From Bradyrhizobium sp. 1(2017) (GTDB lineage: Bacteria; Pseudomonadota; Alphaproteobacteria; Rhizobiales; Xanthobacteraceae), in the NCBI RefSeq assembly GCF_011602485.2, contig NZ_CP050022.2, positions 1,818,001 through 1,882,000 on the forward strand: a DNA stretch of 64,000 nucleotides, given 5' to 3'. The notes under the pieces were generated by a model that saw only the letters and a list, made by a program, of their open reading frames with translations, was not told where the DNA came from and ran no database searches. The position numbers and the translations under genes are program-made. Within the stretch, counting starts at the first letter, position 1. Every line of letters begins with the position of its first letter. This document shows, piece by piece, positions 9,901 through 16,930 of the stretch.

Positions 9901-10428
9901 GGCGCCGCCGGCATTCGCCGGCCCGACCGTCGGGCCGTTGAACGCGCAACCGCCGAGATCGCTGGCCGGTCCCGGCACGAAATCGATCACCGCGATGTCG
10001 AGTGCCCTGGCGACGTCGCGGCTAGCCGAGTTCATGTCGGCCCGGGTCACGAGCGCCGTCAGCTTCAGTTCGCTGAAATAGCGCTGCAGCTCGTCCGCGG
10101 TCAGGTCGGGATTGACGGGGACGCAGGCACTGCTCGATGCGACCGCGATCAATGCCAGCGCACTGTCGGCGCCGCGCGGCAGCGCAACGGCGATGCGGTC
10201 GGCGGGGCCGATGCCGAGGCCACGCAGGGTGCGGACCAGTTGCCGGATCAATTCAGCCAGTGCGCCGTAGCTGAGGGCAGGCCGACCCGGGGCCAGGAGA
10301 GCGGGTGCAGCCGGCGTCTTCCGCGCATGGAGGTCGAGCAGGCCGCCAATATGGGCCAAGGACTTGGTTTCGGAGCCCAAAGCTTCCGATCCCACTCCCG
10401 CTCCGGATGCAATGTCCGACAACGCCAT
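3958..10428 (-). CDS. Two-module nonribosomal peptide synthetase (A-T-C-A-T-C)
   Basis: About 2156 residues from the ATG at 10428; an in-frame TTG at 10461 adds 11 (numbering below uses the TTG). Domains: an acyl-CoA-synthetase-like adenylation domain ~35-535 (LLTSGTAARPK, ETYGMTEAAS, WFRTGDLGYLDEDGY); carrier 1 ~550-620 (GADSL, Ser581); condensation 1 ~640-1075 (HHLATDG, 769-775); adenylation 2 ~1100-1595 (YTSGSSGAPKG, NAYGASE, LYRTGDLARR); carrier 2 ~1615-1690 (GGHSL, Ser1650); condensation 2 ~1720-2150 (HHAIVDG, 1861-1867). No epimerase, methyltransferase, thioesterase or reductase domain is present. The A4 core of adenylation 2 reads SFVISVWQ, with Val1294 where amino-acid-activating domains carry Asp. 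The first domain resembles oxalyl-CoA/acyl-CoA ligases (LPLFHAHGL). I infer a short acylated product released by the last condensation domain. Neighbours supply the phosphopantetheinyl transferase and a flavin oxygenase. Confidence 0.95.
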   Translation of the reverse strand: MALSDIASGAGVGSEALGSETKSLAHIGGLLDLHARKTPAAPALLAPGRPALSYGALAELIRQLVRTLRGLGIGPADRIAVALPRGADSALALIAVASSSACVPVNPDLTADELQRYFSELKLTALVTRADMNSASRDVARALDIAVIDFVPGPASDLGGCAFNGPTVGPANAGGAARGEDDAFILLTSGTAARPKMVPLTHRNVCLSAHNAGRVLSLTSHDRLLNVLPLFHAHGLISGLLTALAAGSSVICTEGFDPSSFFGWMRELQPTWYTAVPTIHRALLTAAEAEPDRARSSSLRVIRSASASLAPAILEGLEANFGVPVLETYGMTEAASQIAANPFELRKIGSVGRAAGPEIAIMDEAGRPLASSAHGEIILRGPNMSRGYYNDAAATKAAFRNGWFRTGDLGYLDEDGYLFIVGRIKDVINRGGQKISPLEVEEVLLGHPAVLEAGVFAVPHEKLGENVAAVVVLRPNSEASSDQLRQFARKRLAAYKVPSLIRSVAALPKGASGKVKRNALAGLIAPSEGGDEAQVPRNALETRLAAIWAGLLELPQVGTDQDVFALGADSLAVTQMRSRLRGRFSVDLSFEDIFDCPTVAALAARLGTAASRRETGLPAWRQAAADAPLSFQQQRMYVLSRLDPTRYNYNVVEAAVLKGPLDVAALSASLTAICARHEVLRSIFIEPQGEPAQLVLQSPQRFERIKLKPCPADKRAAIVRRAALKLAQYPFDLAREPPLKVTLLSFDRTSHALVVNVHHLATDGWSQRLFWEELAAHYAAAHQQSAAVLLPPTFQYRDFALWQQSWALTPAAKGQLDYWRTQLDGVTTLPLRTDRPRPEVWSGHGARHYLEFSKTLSADLRALSQNQGVTPFMTLLAAFQCLLFRLTSHDDVATGSLIANRNQIESERLIGLFANPLILRNDFSGDPSFGEILRRVRQVTLDAYRHQDLPIEEVLRALQIARRSDGNPLFRIMFILQNASIEAARFRGLSTRRLEIDPKVARFDITLELVEADGRFTGFFEYATDLFDAATIERMAIQFKTLLKAVIANPEQRISRLPLLTAAERRQLLAQGRGAPVDFAKRGNPSERFDRQAKRRPNAVAVSDGRASLSYRDLAQRSQAAARWLTRKGVGAESVVALLAERGPDLLAAMIAVQRVGAAFLNLDPDQPPARLATILGSSCARVLLTGRAQSATAETLLDSLVERIHVAELEDVVAPAAAKPVRAAPRAASSLAYLVYTSGSSGAPKGVMIEQRGLSNHLASLISELGLSARDVIAQTAPQSFVISVWQFLAAPMAGARVHICGNATVQDPILLAQEIEHEGITVLEIVPSLLRVVVERMNEARVRRAFARLRLLISTGEPLPVDLCNAWFARCPKVPLINAYGASECSDDVSLHRLTKAPAAATGNVAVGAPLPNTQLHVLDANLQPLPLGVTGELCIGGAGVGRGYINDPAQSRQRFLPDPFSHRTGSRLYRTGDLARRRADGTIECLGRADHQVKIRGYRIELKEIENVLAGHPNVHAGIVEARREASGDVRLVAHIVARPGNTSNASELREFLKSRLPGHAVPSAFLFLDQVPLNAHGKLDRSALPAPAQQEVSGPDVALPARGFTEKVLSDIWIDLLKVESIGVTDNFFDLGGHSLLAGQTMARIARALGVSLPIKTIFEAPTIKELGRQVDAAVAAKPRKRAARGARSIETTRAETRPTEGGPPAPSIAQDQMLRIEQNLPGLPLFNLPFAFSLKGPLDRAALAQAIDDIVGRHESLRTSFNWNGEEPTSHVVAPGIIGPALTVETIGDGHPHNNKRRRALELRKINLLIEQETFAPIDATRAPLLRARLLRLHDDDHVLLLTLHHAIVDGWSIGVLFEELSTRYAALAGYPSVPLPKPPPAFSDVARWQRWWCGTGAARRQAADWTEDLRGAGPVFDGASSPGASTGHHPVSLEPELVNRITAFAGQHNATLFMCLLAGLKALLLARTGRTDIVVTTAMANRAQPDTDRIVGPFENTVIVRSEITPELSFGQALARVRRSVLDAHVRQELPFSILADHLEREGIDPASLLQVYFTLQNPLRQPLALPDLATESIGNIAREGQPVLPIDQTWLSLMLKERPAGITGSCNYKRELLDDHMVRTWMKDLVILLAAAIARPDMPLGRLLARRAA

Positions 10429-10565
10429 TCCCTTTTGATCTGATTGGGCTATTCTTCCCAAGACTTAGGGAACGCGTCCAGTCCGAGGTGAAGTTCGGCC
10501 CCCAAAATCTGTGGTTGAGGGGGCCTAAAGCCCTTCGACGGAATGATGGTCGGGCAGAAATCACC

Positions 10566-13500
10566 ATGCTGGAGAATGAGCCGGGCACGGGAACGGAGGG
10601 CGGGCTGAAGCGCTGGCTCGAGGGCATCGGTCTCGGCCATTACACCGATCTTTTCGCGCAGCACCGTCTCGATCTCGACGTCATGGCGGACCTGACCGAG
10701 CCGGATCTGGTCGAGCTCGGATTGCCGCTCGGCGATCGCAAGCGGCTTCAGCGGGCGATGTCGGCGCTGTTTCAGGCTGAAACGGCCGAAGTGGCGCCTG
10801 CGCAAAAGCGGGCGGAGGTCGGCGCGGAACGGCGCCAGCTGACGACCATGTTCTGCGACATGGTGGATTCCACCTCGCTCTCGGTGCAGTTCGATCCGGA
10901 GGACGTGCGCGACATGATCGCGAGCTTCCGCGAAACCTGTGTCCGCGTCGTCAAGCATTACGAAGGCTTTGCCGCCCGTTTCGTCGGCGACGGTATCCTT
11001 GTCTATTTCGGCTATCCGACCGCACATGAGGACGACGCCGAGCGTGCGGTGCGCGCCGGGCTGGAGATCGTGCGGGCGCTGTCGAGCGCGAGGGCGATCG
11101 AGCCGCGCGGTGCGCTCAGCCACTCGCCCGCCGTCCGCATCGGGATCGCGACCGGTCTCGTCGTGGTCGGCGATCTCGTCGGGCAGGGCACCGAAGAGCG
11201 CGACTCCGCGGTCGGCGAGACCGTCAATCTCGCCGCGCGCCTGCAAGGGCTGGCGCCGCCCAATGGCGTCGTGATTTCCGCCTCGACCCAGTCGCTGCTG
11301 AAGGGGAAGTTCGAATTCCGCAATCTCGGCGTCCACGAACTGAAGGGCATCTCCGAGAAGGCACAGGCCTGGCACGTGATGCGCGCCTCGCGGGTGGAGA
11401 CTCGCTTCGCCGCCGCCATGGGCACGCGGCTGACCCCGCTCGTCAACCGCGAGGAAGAGATCGCGTTGCTGATGGGGCGCTGGCAGCAGGCCAAGGACGG
11501 CGACGGCCAGGTCGTCGTCAAGTTCGGCGAGCCCGGCATCGGCAAGTCGCGCATCATCCAGGAAATCTTCGAGCGGATATCCGGCGACCGCCATGGGCAG
11601 GTCTCGCTCCAATGCTCGCCTTACTACACGTCCACGGCGTTCTATCCGTTCGCCGAGCAGCTCAAATTCACGCTCGGCCTCGACCGCGAGGATTCCTCCA
11701 CGCTGTCGCTGAGTGGCCTCGAGACTGCGATCGCCGCCGCGCATGGCGACGTCGAGCAGGTCGCGCCGCTGTTTGCCGCGCTGCTGTCCATCCCGACCGG
11801 CGACCGCTATCCGCGGCTCGAACTGTCGCCGCAACAGCAGAAGGACGCGACCGTCGCGGCGCTGGTCAATCACTTGCTGGGCCTTGCGCGCGAGATGCCG
11901 CTGGTGATCGCGTTCGAGGATCTGCATTGGATCGACCCGACCTCGCGCGAGGTGATCGACCTGCTGGTCGACCGCGTGCAGAACCGGCCGGTCCTGGTCA
12001 TCGTCACCGCGCGTTCCGAATTCCAGCCGAGCTGGAACGCGCATTCGCACATCACCACCCTGGTCCTGAACCGCCTGAGCCGGCAGCTTCGCACGACGCT
12101 GGTCGAACGCGTCGCCGGGCGAGAGCTGCCCAAGGAGGTCGTCGAGGAGATCATCGTCAAGACCGACGGCGTGCCGCTGTTCCTGGAAGAGCTCACCAAG
12201 ACCGTGCTCGAATCCAATCTCCTGACCGAGCGGCACGGGCGCTACGTGCTGTCGGGCCCGTGGCGGCAGCTCGCGATCCCGGCGACGCTGACCGACTCGC
12301 TGATGGCGCGGCTGGACCGGATGGGGCCGTTCAAGCGGATCGCGCAGATCGGCGCCACCATCGGCCGCGAGTTTTCCTACGAGACGCTCCATGCGGTCGC
12401 CAACACGCCCGCCGAACAGATCGAGGCCGCCCTCAATCACCTGGAGGAGGCGGGGCTGATCATGCGGCGCGGTCATCCGCCCGAGGCGCTCTATTCCTTC
12501 AAGCACGTGATGATCCAGAACGCCGCGCATGCGAGCCTCCTGCACAGCGAGCGCCGCAAACTGCATTCCCGGATCGCCCAGGTGCTCGCCGAAATGTATC
12601 CGGAGAAGACCGAGCGCGAGCCGGAGCTGCTTGCCCATCACCTGACCGAATCCGGTCAGAGCGAGGGGGCTGCCAGCTTCTGGCTCAGGGCCGGCAAGCA
12701 GGCGGCCAAGAGCGGCGCCAATCTGGAAGCGATCGGTCATCTGCGCCGCGGCCTCAGCGTCGTGCAGGCCAATGCGCGCATGCAGGGCGCCGACGAAATG
12801 GAGCTCGAGCTGCGCATTGCGCTCGGCAATGCGCTGATCGCTGCCAAGGGCTATGCCGTGCAGGAGGTCGAGGAGAATTACATCCGCGCGCTCGAGCTCG
12901 GCCAGCAGCTCGATGACGACGAAAAGGCCTTCGCCGCCACGCGCGGGCTCTGGGTATGCCATTTCATCCGCGCCGATCTCACGCGCGCGCACGATCTCAG
13001 CGTCGAGCTGTTGAGATTTGCCAAGCGAGAGCGGCTGAACCAGCGCACGCAGCCGGCGCAGCAGACCGGCTATCTGATCGAGGCGCACCGTTCGATCGCG
13101 ATGACCATGCTGTATCGCGGCCGCTTCGCGGCCTCGCAGCATCATCTGCATCGCTGCATCAACCTCTACAGCCCCGATCTGCACTCCGACCTGATGGAGC
13201 GCCACGGCATCGATCCCGGCGTCGTCTCGCTGTCCTATCTCGGCTATCTCCTGTGGTTCCTCGGCCGTCCGGACGCGGCGCGCCAGCACAGCGAGCAGGC
13301 GATCGCGAATGCCGAGAAGATCCGCCATCCGTTCACGCTCGCCTTTGCGCTCGTGTTCAGCGCTTATCTCTGCCAGCATCTGCGCGACGTCGAGGGCACG
13401 CGCGATCACGCCAACCGCGCCATGATCATCGCCACCGAGCACAATTTCCTGCACTGGAAGCAGCAGGCTGCGATCCTGCGCGGCTGGGCGCTGGCCCAGC

Positions 13501-14018
13501 TCGGCGAAGCCGACGAAGGCCTCAGCCAAATGCGCTTCGGCCTCGACGAGTACGAGGCGATGGATTCCTGGCTCGCCGGCTGCTGGTTCCGCTGCCTGCT
13601 GGCGGAGGCCTACGCCAAGGTCGGGATGCGCGATGCCGCCTTGCGCGCGCTGGACGGCGCGCTCGCGACTGCGAGACGGACCGGCGATCACTCCTACCTC
13701 GCCGAAGTCTATCGCCTGCAGGGCGAGATCACGCTCTCGGACGGCGATTCGGCATCGGTGCCGGAGGCCGAGGACATGTTCAGCCTCTCGCTGGAGATCG
13801 CGCGCAAGCAGGGCGCGCTGTCCTGGGAGCTTCGCACCGCCGTCAGCCTCGCGCGCTTGTGGTACGAGGCCGGCCGGCGCGAGCACGCAAGCCTGCTGCT
13901 CGTGCCCGTCGTCGGCAAATTCAGCGAGGGTTTCTACACGCCGGACCTGAAGCAGGCGATGCAGCTGGTCAACGAGCTCGGTGCGGACGCACTCGTCCGC
14001 GAGCAGGTCCATCCCTGA
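10566..14018 (+). CDS. SAM domain - class III nucleotide cyclase - AAA ATPase - TPR signalling protein
   Basis: 1150 residues from the ATG at 10566; the frame is open further upstream but overlaps the NRPS start. Residues ~11-68 form a SAM (sterile alpha motif) domain (WLEGIGLGHYTDLF). Residues ~88-270 form a class III cyclase homology domain with metal-binding Asp98 (MFCDMVDST) and Asp142 (FVGDGI), and the Asn221/Arg225 pair of VNLAARL. A P-loop ATPase follows (GEPGIGKS at ~321-328), then helical TPR-like repeats to the end. This architecture is common in rhizobia and is thought to couple a protein or ligand signal to cAMP or cGMP production. It diverges from the NRPS across ~137 bases, and its stop is one base before the PCMT-like gene, so the latter is co-translated. 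Confidence 0.9.
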   Translation: MLENEPGTGTEGGLKRWLEGIGLGHYTDLFAQHRLDLDVMADLTEPDLVELGLPLGDRKRLQRAMSALFQAETAEVAPAQKRAEVGAERRQLTTMFCDMVDSTSLSVQFDPEDVRDMIASFRETCVRVVKHYEGFAARFVGDGILVYFGYPTAHEDDAERAVRAGLEIVRALSSARAIEPRGALSHSPAVRIGIATGLVVVGDLVGQGTEERDSAVGETVNLAARLQGLAPPNGVVISASTQSLLKGKFEFRNLGVHELKGISEKAQAWHVMRASRVETRFAAAMGTRLTPLVNREEEIALLMGRWQQAKDGDGQVVVKFGEPGIGKSRIIQEIFERISGDRHGQVSLQCSPYYTSTAFYPFAEQLKFTLGLDREDSSTLSLSGLETAIAAAHGDVEQVAPLFAALLSIPTGDRYPRLELSPQQQKDATVAALVNHLLGLAREMPLVIAFEDLHWIDPTSREVIDLLVDRVQNRPVLVIVTARSEFQPSWNAHSHITTLVLNRLSRQLRTTLVERVAGRELPKEVVEEIIVKTDGVPLFLEELTKTVLESNLLTERHGRYVLSGPWRQLAIPATLTDSLMARLDRMGPFKRIAQIGATIGREFSYETLHAVANTPAEQIEAALNHLEEAGLIMRRGHPPEALYSFKHVMIQNAAHASLLHSERRKLHSRIAQVLAEMYPEKTEREPELLAHHLTESGQSEGAASFWLRAGKQAAKSGANLEAIGHLRRGLSVVQANARMQGADEMELELRIALGNALIAAKGYAVQEVEENYIRALELGQQLDDDEKAFAATRGLWVCHFIRADLTRAHDLSVELLRFAKRERLNQRTQPAQQTGYLIEAHRSIAMTMLYRGRFAASQHHLHRCINLYSPDLHSDLMERHGIDPGVVSLSYLGYLLWFLGRPDAARQHSEQAIANAEKIRHPFTLAFALVFSAYLCQHLRDVEGTRDHANRAMIIATEHNFLHWKQQAAILRGWALAQLGEADEGLSQMRFGLDEYEAMDSWLAGCWFRCLLAEAYAKVGMRDAALRALDGALATARRTGDHSYLAEVYRLQGEITLSDGDSASVPEAEDMFSLSLEIARKQGALSWELRTAVSLARLWYEAGRREHASLLLVPVVGKFSEGFYTPDLKQAMQLVNELGADALVREQVHP

Positions 14019-14019
14019 C

Positions 14020-14814
14020 ATGAGCGAACTTGCCGCCGCGCGTGCGCGTTATGTCGAGAGGATCGCGAAGCGGGAGCGGATTGCCTCCAAGCGCCTGCTC
14101 GACGCGCTCGCCGCCGTGCCGCGCGAAAATTTTCTGCCGAGGGGACCGTGGCGCATCAAGAGCGAGGCGGCGCGCAGCTATCGGGGAACGCCCGATGCCG
14201 ATCCCGTGCATCTCTACGACAATGTGCTGGTCGCGATCGACGCGCGCCGCAGGCTCGACACCGGTCTGCCGAGCCTGTGGGCGCACTTCATCGATGTGCT
14301 CGACATCAAGGAGAAGGATCGTGTGGTCCAGATCGGCTGCGGGCTCGGCTATTTCTCCGCGATCCTGTCGAAGATGGTTGGGCCGAAAGGACGGGTGATG
14401 GCGGTCGATTGCGACGAGCGTCTGGCGTTCCGCGCCGCGAACTATCTTCGCCCTTATCGCAACGTCATCGTGTTTCATGGCGATGGATGTGAGGAGATCC
14501 GCGAGCGCGCTGACGTGATCATCATCCACGCCGGCTTCTCCTGTCCTCACCCGCTCTGGCTTCAGGCGCTTCGCCCGCGCGGCCGCCTCCTGGTGCCGAT
14601 AACCCAGCGGGACCGCGAGGGCGCGGTGATCAAGATCACGCGCCGGGGCAGGGGCTTCGAAGCGGAAGCGGTGCAGCAGATCCGGATCTTCCCGGGCCGG
14701 GGCCGCGGTGTGACCGCGCTCGACGACCGTGTCGCCGACTGGTGGCAGCGCGCATCCGCTTTGGCGCCGCTGCGCTTTCGCGCGCTCGAGCAGGGTTTGC
14801 CGGCGGATGGCTAA
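14020..14814 (+). CDS. Protein-L-isoaspartate O-methyltransferase-like SAM methyltransferase
   Basis: 264 residues. The N-terminus (RVERIAKRER-like helix, then LLDALAAVPRENFLP) is the PCMT signature, and VVQIGCGLGYFSAILSKMVG is motif I of the Rossmann methyltransferase fold that binds S-adenosylmethionine. Classical PCMT repairs isoaspartyl residues. Here the usual GTGSGYQ of motif I is GCGLGYF, and the C-terminal half (LVPITQRDREGAVIKITRRGRGF) is a typical PCMT tail. The ATG begins one base after the stop of the cyclase gene, indicating coupling. Either a divergent repair enzyme or a methyltransferase with another target. Confidence 0.8.
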   Translation: MSELAAARARYVERIAKRERIASKRLLDALAAVPRENFLPRGPWRIKSEAARSYRGTPDADPVHLYDNVLVAIDARRRLDTGLPSLWAHFIDVLDIKEKDRVVQIGCGLGYFSAILSKMVGPKGRVMAVDCDERLAFRAANYLRPYRNVIVFHGDGCEEIRERADVIIIHAGFSCPHPLWLQALRPRGRLLVPITQRDREGAVIKITRRGRGFEAEAVQQIRIFPGRGRGVTALDDRVADWWQRASALAPLRFRALEQGLPADG

Positions 14815-14908
14815 TGGTTCGTTGCATTTTACCTTGATTGCGAATGGACGTATCCAACGCGCCGTCAGGCGGCTATGACTGCGGCCTGACTGCCATCCGA
14901 GCGCGCCC

Positions 14909-15859
14909 ATGCATTCCGTTGCCCTGCTGACCGCCAGCTACGCCAAGGATATCGAGCGCTTTTCGCTGCTCAGCGAGAGCATCGACACCTGGCTCTCGGG
15001 ATATACGCGGCATTATGTTCTCGTTAACGATGAGGACGTGCCGCTGTTCGAGCGGTTTGCCTCCGACAAGCGCGTCATCGTCCCGGCGTCGCGTTACCTG
15101 CCGAAATGGCTGTTCGCGCTGCCGCCGGCCCTCCAGTTCGTCAGCAAGCGCCGCGTCTGGCTGTCGCTGCTGTCGTCACCGGTGCACGGCTGGCACATCC
15201 AGCAGATGCTGAAGATCGCCGGCGTCCTCAATGTGCCGGAGCAGCGTGTCTGCATCCTGGATTCGGACAATCTGTTCTTCCGCGAATTCGACGTCAGCGA
15301 ATACGCCGGCGGCGAGAAGACGCCGCTCTTCGTCACGCGCGAGGCGATCGGCGCCGACCATCCGGTGCACGGCGTGTGGCTCCGCACCGTCGATCAGCTT
15401 CTGGGCATCGGGCAGCGTCGGTTCCCGGCAGATGATTATGTCGGCAACGCGCTGGTCTGGGACAAGGACACGGCGCATGCGATGACCGACGCCATCAAGT
15501 CGGCGACGGGCCTGAGCTGGGCTCTGGCACTGTGCCGGAAGAAGAAGTTCTCCGAATATCTGCTCTACGGCAACTTCGTCGCCCATTCGCCGAAGCATCT
15601 GGCAACCCATCAGGTCACGGAAGACAGCATCGCAGTCTCGCACTGGGACGACACGCCCCTCGACCGTCCGGCCATCGAAGCGATGATGCGTGCCGCCTCG
15701 CCCGAACAGGTCGCGCTCTGCATCCAGTCCTATTCGTCGACCTCGATCGACGACATCCGCGATGTGTTCCGCCTCTCCTCGCGCGACCGGCGCGCACCCA
15801 GCCTGTCGCCCGACCACATGGGCGATGCGTCCGAATTCGAGACGCCGAAGACGCGCTAA
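14909..15859 (+). CDS. DUF6492 family protein (glycosyltransferase-like, polysaccharide locus)
   Basis: 316 residues starting MHSVALLTASYAKDIERFSLL. The N-terminal Rossmann-like strand, the VCILDSDNLFF segment with a DxD motif (about residues 110-116), and the late HWDD motif match the DUF6492 family, whose members lie in capsule and exopolysaccharide loci and look like nucleotide-sugar-dependent transferases. It ends three bases from the convergent xylanase gene. No signal peptide or membrane segment is evident. Function is inferred from fold and context only. Confidence 0.75.
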   Translation: MHSVALLTASYAKDIERFSLLSESIDTWLSGYTRHYVLVNDEDVPLFERFASDKRVIVPASRYLPKWLFALPPALQFVSKRRVWLSLLSSPVHGWHIQQMLKIAGVLNVPEQRVCILDSDNLFFREFDVSEYAGGEKTPLFVTREAIGADHPVHGVWLRTVDQLLGIGQRRFPADDYVGNALVWDKDTAHAMTDAIKSATGLSWALALCRKKKFSEYLLYGNFVAHSPKHLATHQVTEDSIAVSHWDDTPLDRPAIEAMMRAASPEQVALCIQSYSSTSIDDIRDVFRLSSRDRRAPSLSPDHMGDASEFETPKTR

Positions 15860-15862
15860 GGA

Positions 15863-16930
15863 TTACGCGTCCTTCGTGAACTTGCTGATCACGTCCATGA
15901 ACGGCTTCGGCTTGAATTCGCCGTCGAGCGGCAGCGGACGGTTCGGCTGCTTGTCCTTGCGGGCGAAGGTGCCGTTGATCCAGCTGTAGCGATCCGAGAT
16001 GCCCCAGGTCAGAATCGAGCGCACCGGTCCGCTGGTCGAAACCGCCGTCAGCAGATCGTCGACGCGCTTGGCGACGATGGCGTCGCGCTCGGCCGGGCTT
16101 CCCGCTAGCTTCTGATCGTCGACGTCGAGCTCGGTGACGAGCACCTCGAGGCCCCAGGACCGCAGCTCGGTGACGAATTCGGCGAGCCCGTGCGTGTCGA
16201 TCTCGAGCTCGGCATGCAGATGCGATTGCAGGCCCACGGCGTGGAGCGGAACGCCCTGGTCGAGCAGGTCCATGATCAGGTGGCGGTACGCCGCGCGCTT
16301 GGCAATGAAGGAGTCCTTCGCCGATTCGATGTCGTACTCGTTGATCGCGAGCTTGACGAAGGGGTCGGCTGCGGCGGCGGTGCGGAAAGCCAGCGGAATC
16401 CAGCTATTGCCGAGATGCTGCGTCCAGAACGTGTCGCGCCGGTCGGTGACCTTCCTTGGATTGTCCGGAATCGGTTCGTTGACGACGTCCCACGACGTCA
16501 GCTTGTCCCTGTAGTAGGAGACGACGGTGCCGATGTGGTCGCGATACGCGCGCTCGACGCCTTTGGTGTCCTTGATCTGCTTGGTCCAGTCCGGGATGTC
16601 GTGATACCAGGCGAGCGCATGGCCGCGCATGGACAGGTCGTTCGCCCGCGCAAAATCCAGGATGGCATCGGCGCGCTCGAAAGCGAAAGTGTGCGCGTCC
16701 GGCCGCAGCATCGGCCATTTCAGTTCCAGCACCGGCACCACCTGGGTGCAATAGGTGCTGATGGCCTCACCGAGCCGCGGATCGGCTTGCAGATCCCAGA
16801 GCGTCGCGGCTGCTCCATAGCCCGGGCGGCGCTGGGAGAACTTCGAGGCCGGTGCGGCTGACGTCGATGCACCCGCCGCGAGCGTTGCGGCGCTGCCGAG
16901 CAGGAATTCGCGTCGGTCGAGCCTGGTCAC
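15863..16930 (-). CDS. Tat-exported endo-1,4-beta-xylanase, glycoside hydrolase family 10
   Basis: 355 residues from a GTG at 16930 that shares GTGA with the stop of the upstream glycosyltransferase, showing coupling; the frame upstream of this is only a shadow of the transferase. The N-terminus DRREFLLGSAATLAAGAS is a twin-arginine signal (RR at 6-7, hydrophobic core, A-x-A near 24-26). The GH10 barrel shows the acid/base Glu152 in WDVVNEP, the nucleophile Glu267 in LVTELDV, the HALAWY strand (104-109) and HAVGLQSHLH (230-239). GH10 enzymes cleave beta-1,4-xylans. In a rhizobium with polysaccharide genes on both sides, the more likely job is trimming a self-made or plant xylan-like polymer. 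Confidence 0.93.
   Translation of the reverse strand: MTRLDRREFLLGSAATLAAGASTSAAPASKFSQRRPGYGAAATLWDLQADPRLGEAISTYCTQVVPVLELKWPMLRPDAHTFAFERADAILDFARANDLSMRGHALAWYHDIPDWTKQIKDTKGVERAYRDHIGTVVSYYRDKLTSWDVVNEPIPDNPRKVTDRRDTFWTQHLGNSWIPLAFRTAAAADPFVKLAINEYDIESAKDSFIAKRAAYRHLIMDLLDQGVPLHAVGLQSHLHAELEIDTHGLAEFVTELRSWGLEVLVTELDVDDQKLAGSPAERDAIVAKRVDDLLTAVSTSGPVRSILTWGISDRYSWINGTFARKDKQPNRPLPLDGEFKPKPFMDVISKFTKDA

Noticed and set aside
10449..14021. Minus-strand open frame of 1190 codons opposite the SAM-cyclase gene
   Set aside because: Long antisense frames are expected at this G/C content; the encoded sequence is Arg/His/Leu-rich without motifs.
14864..14890. Hairpin GTCAGGC/GCCTGAC between the PCMT-like and DUF6492 genes as a terminator
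   Set aside because: Only a seven-base stem with a 13-base loop and no U-run; too weak to call.
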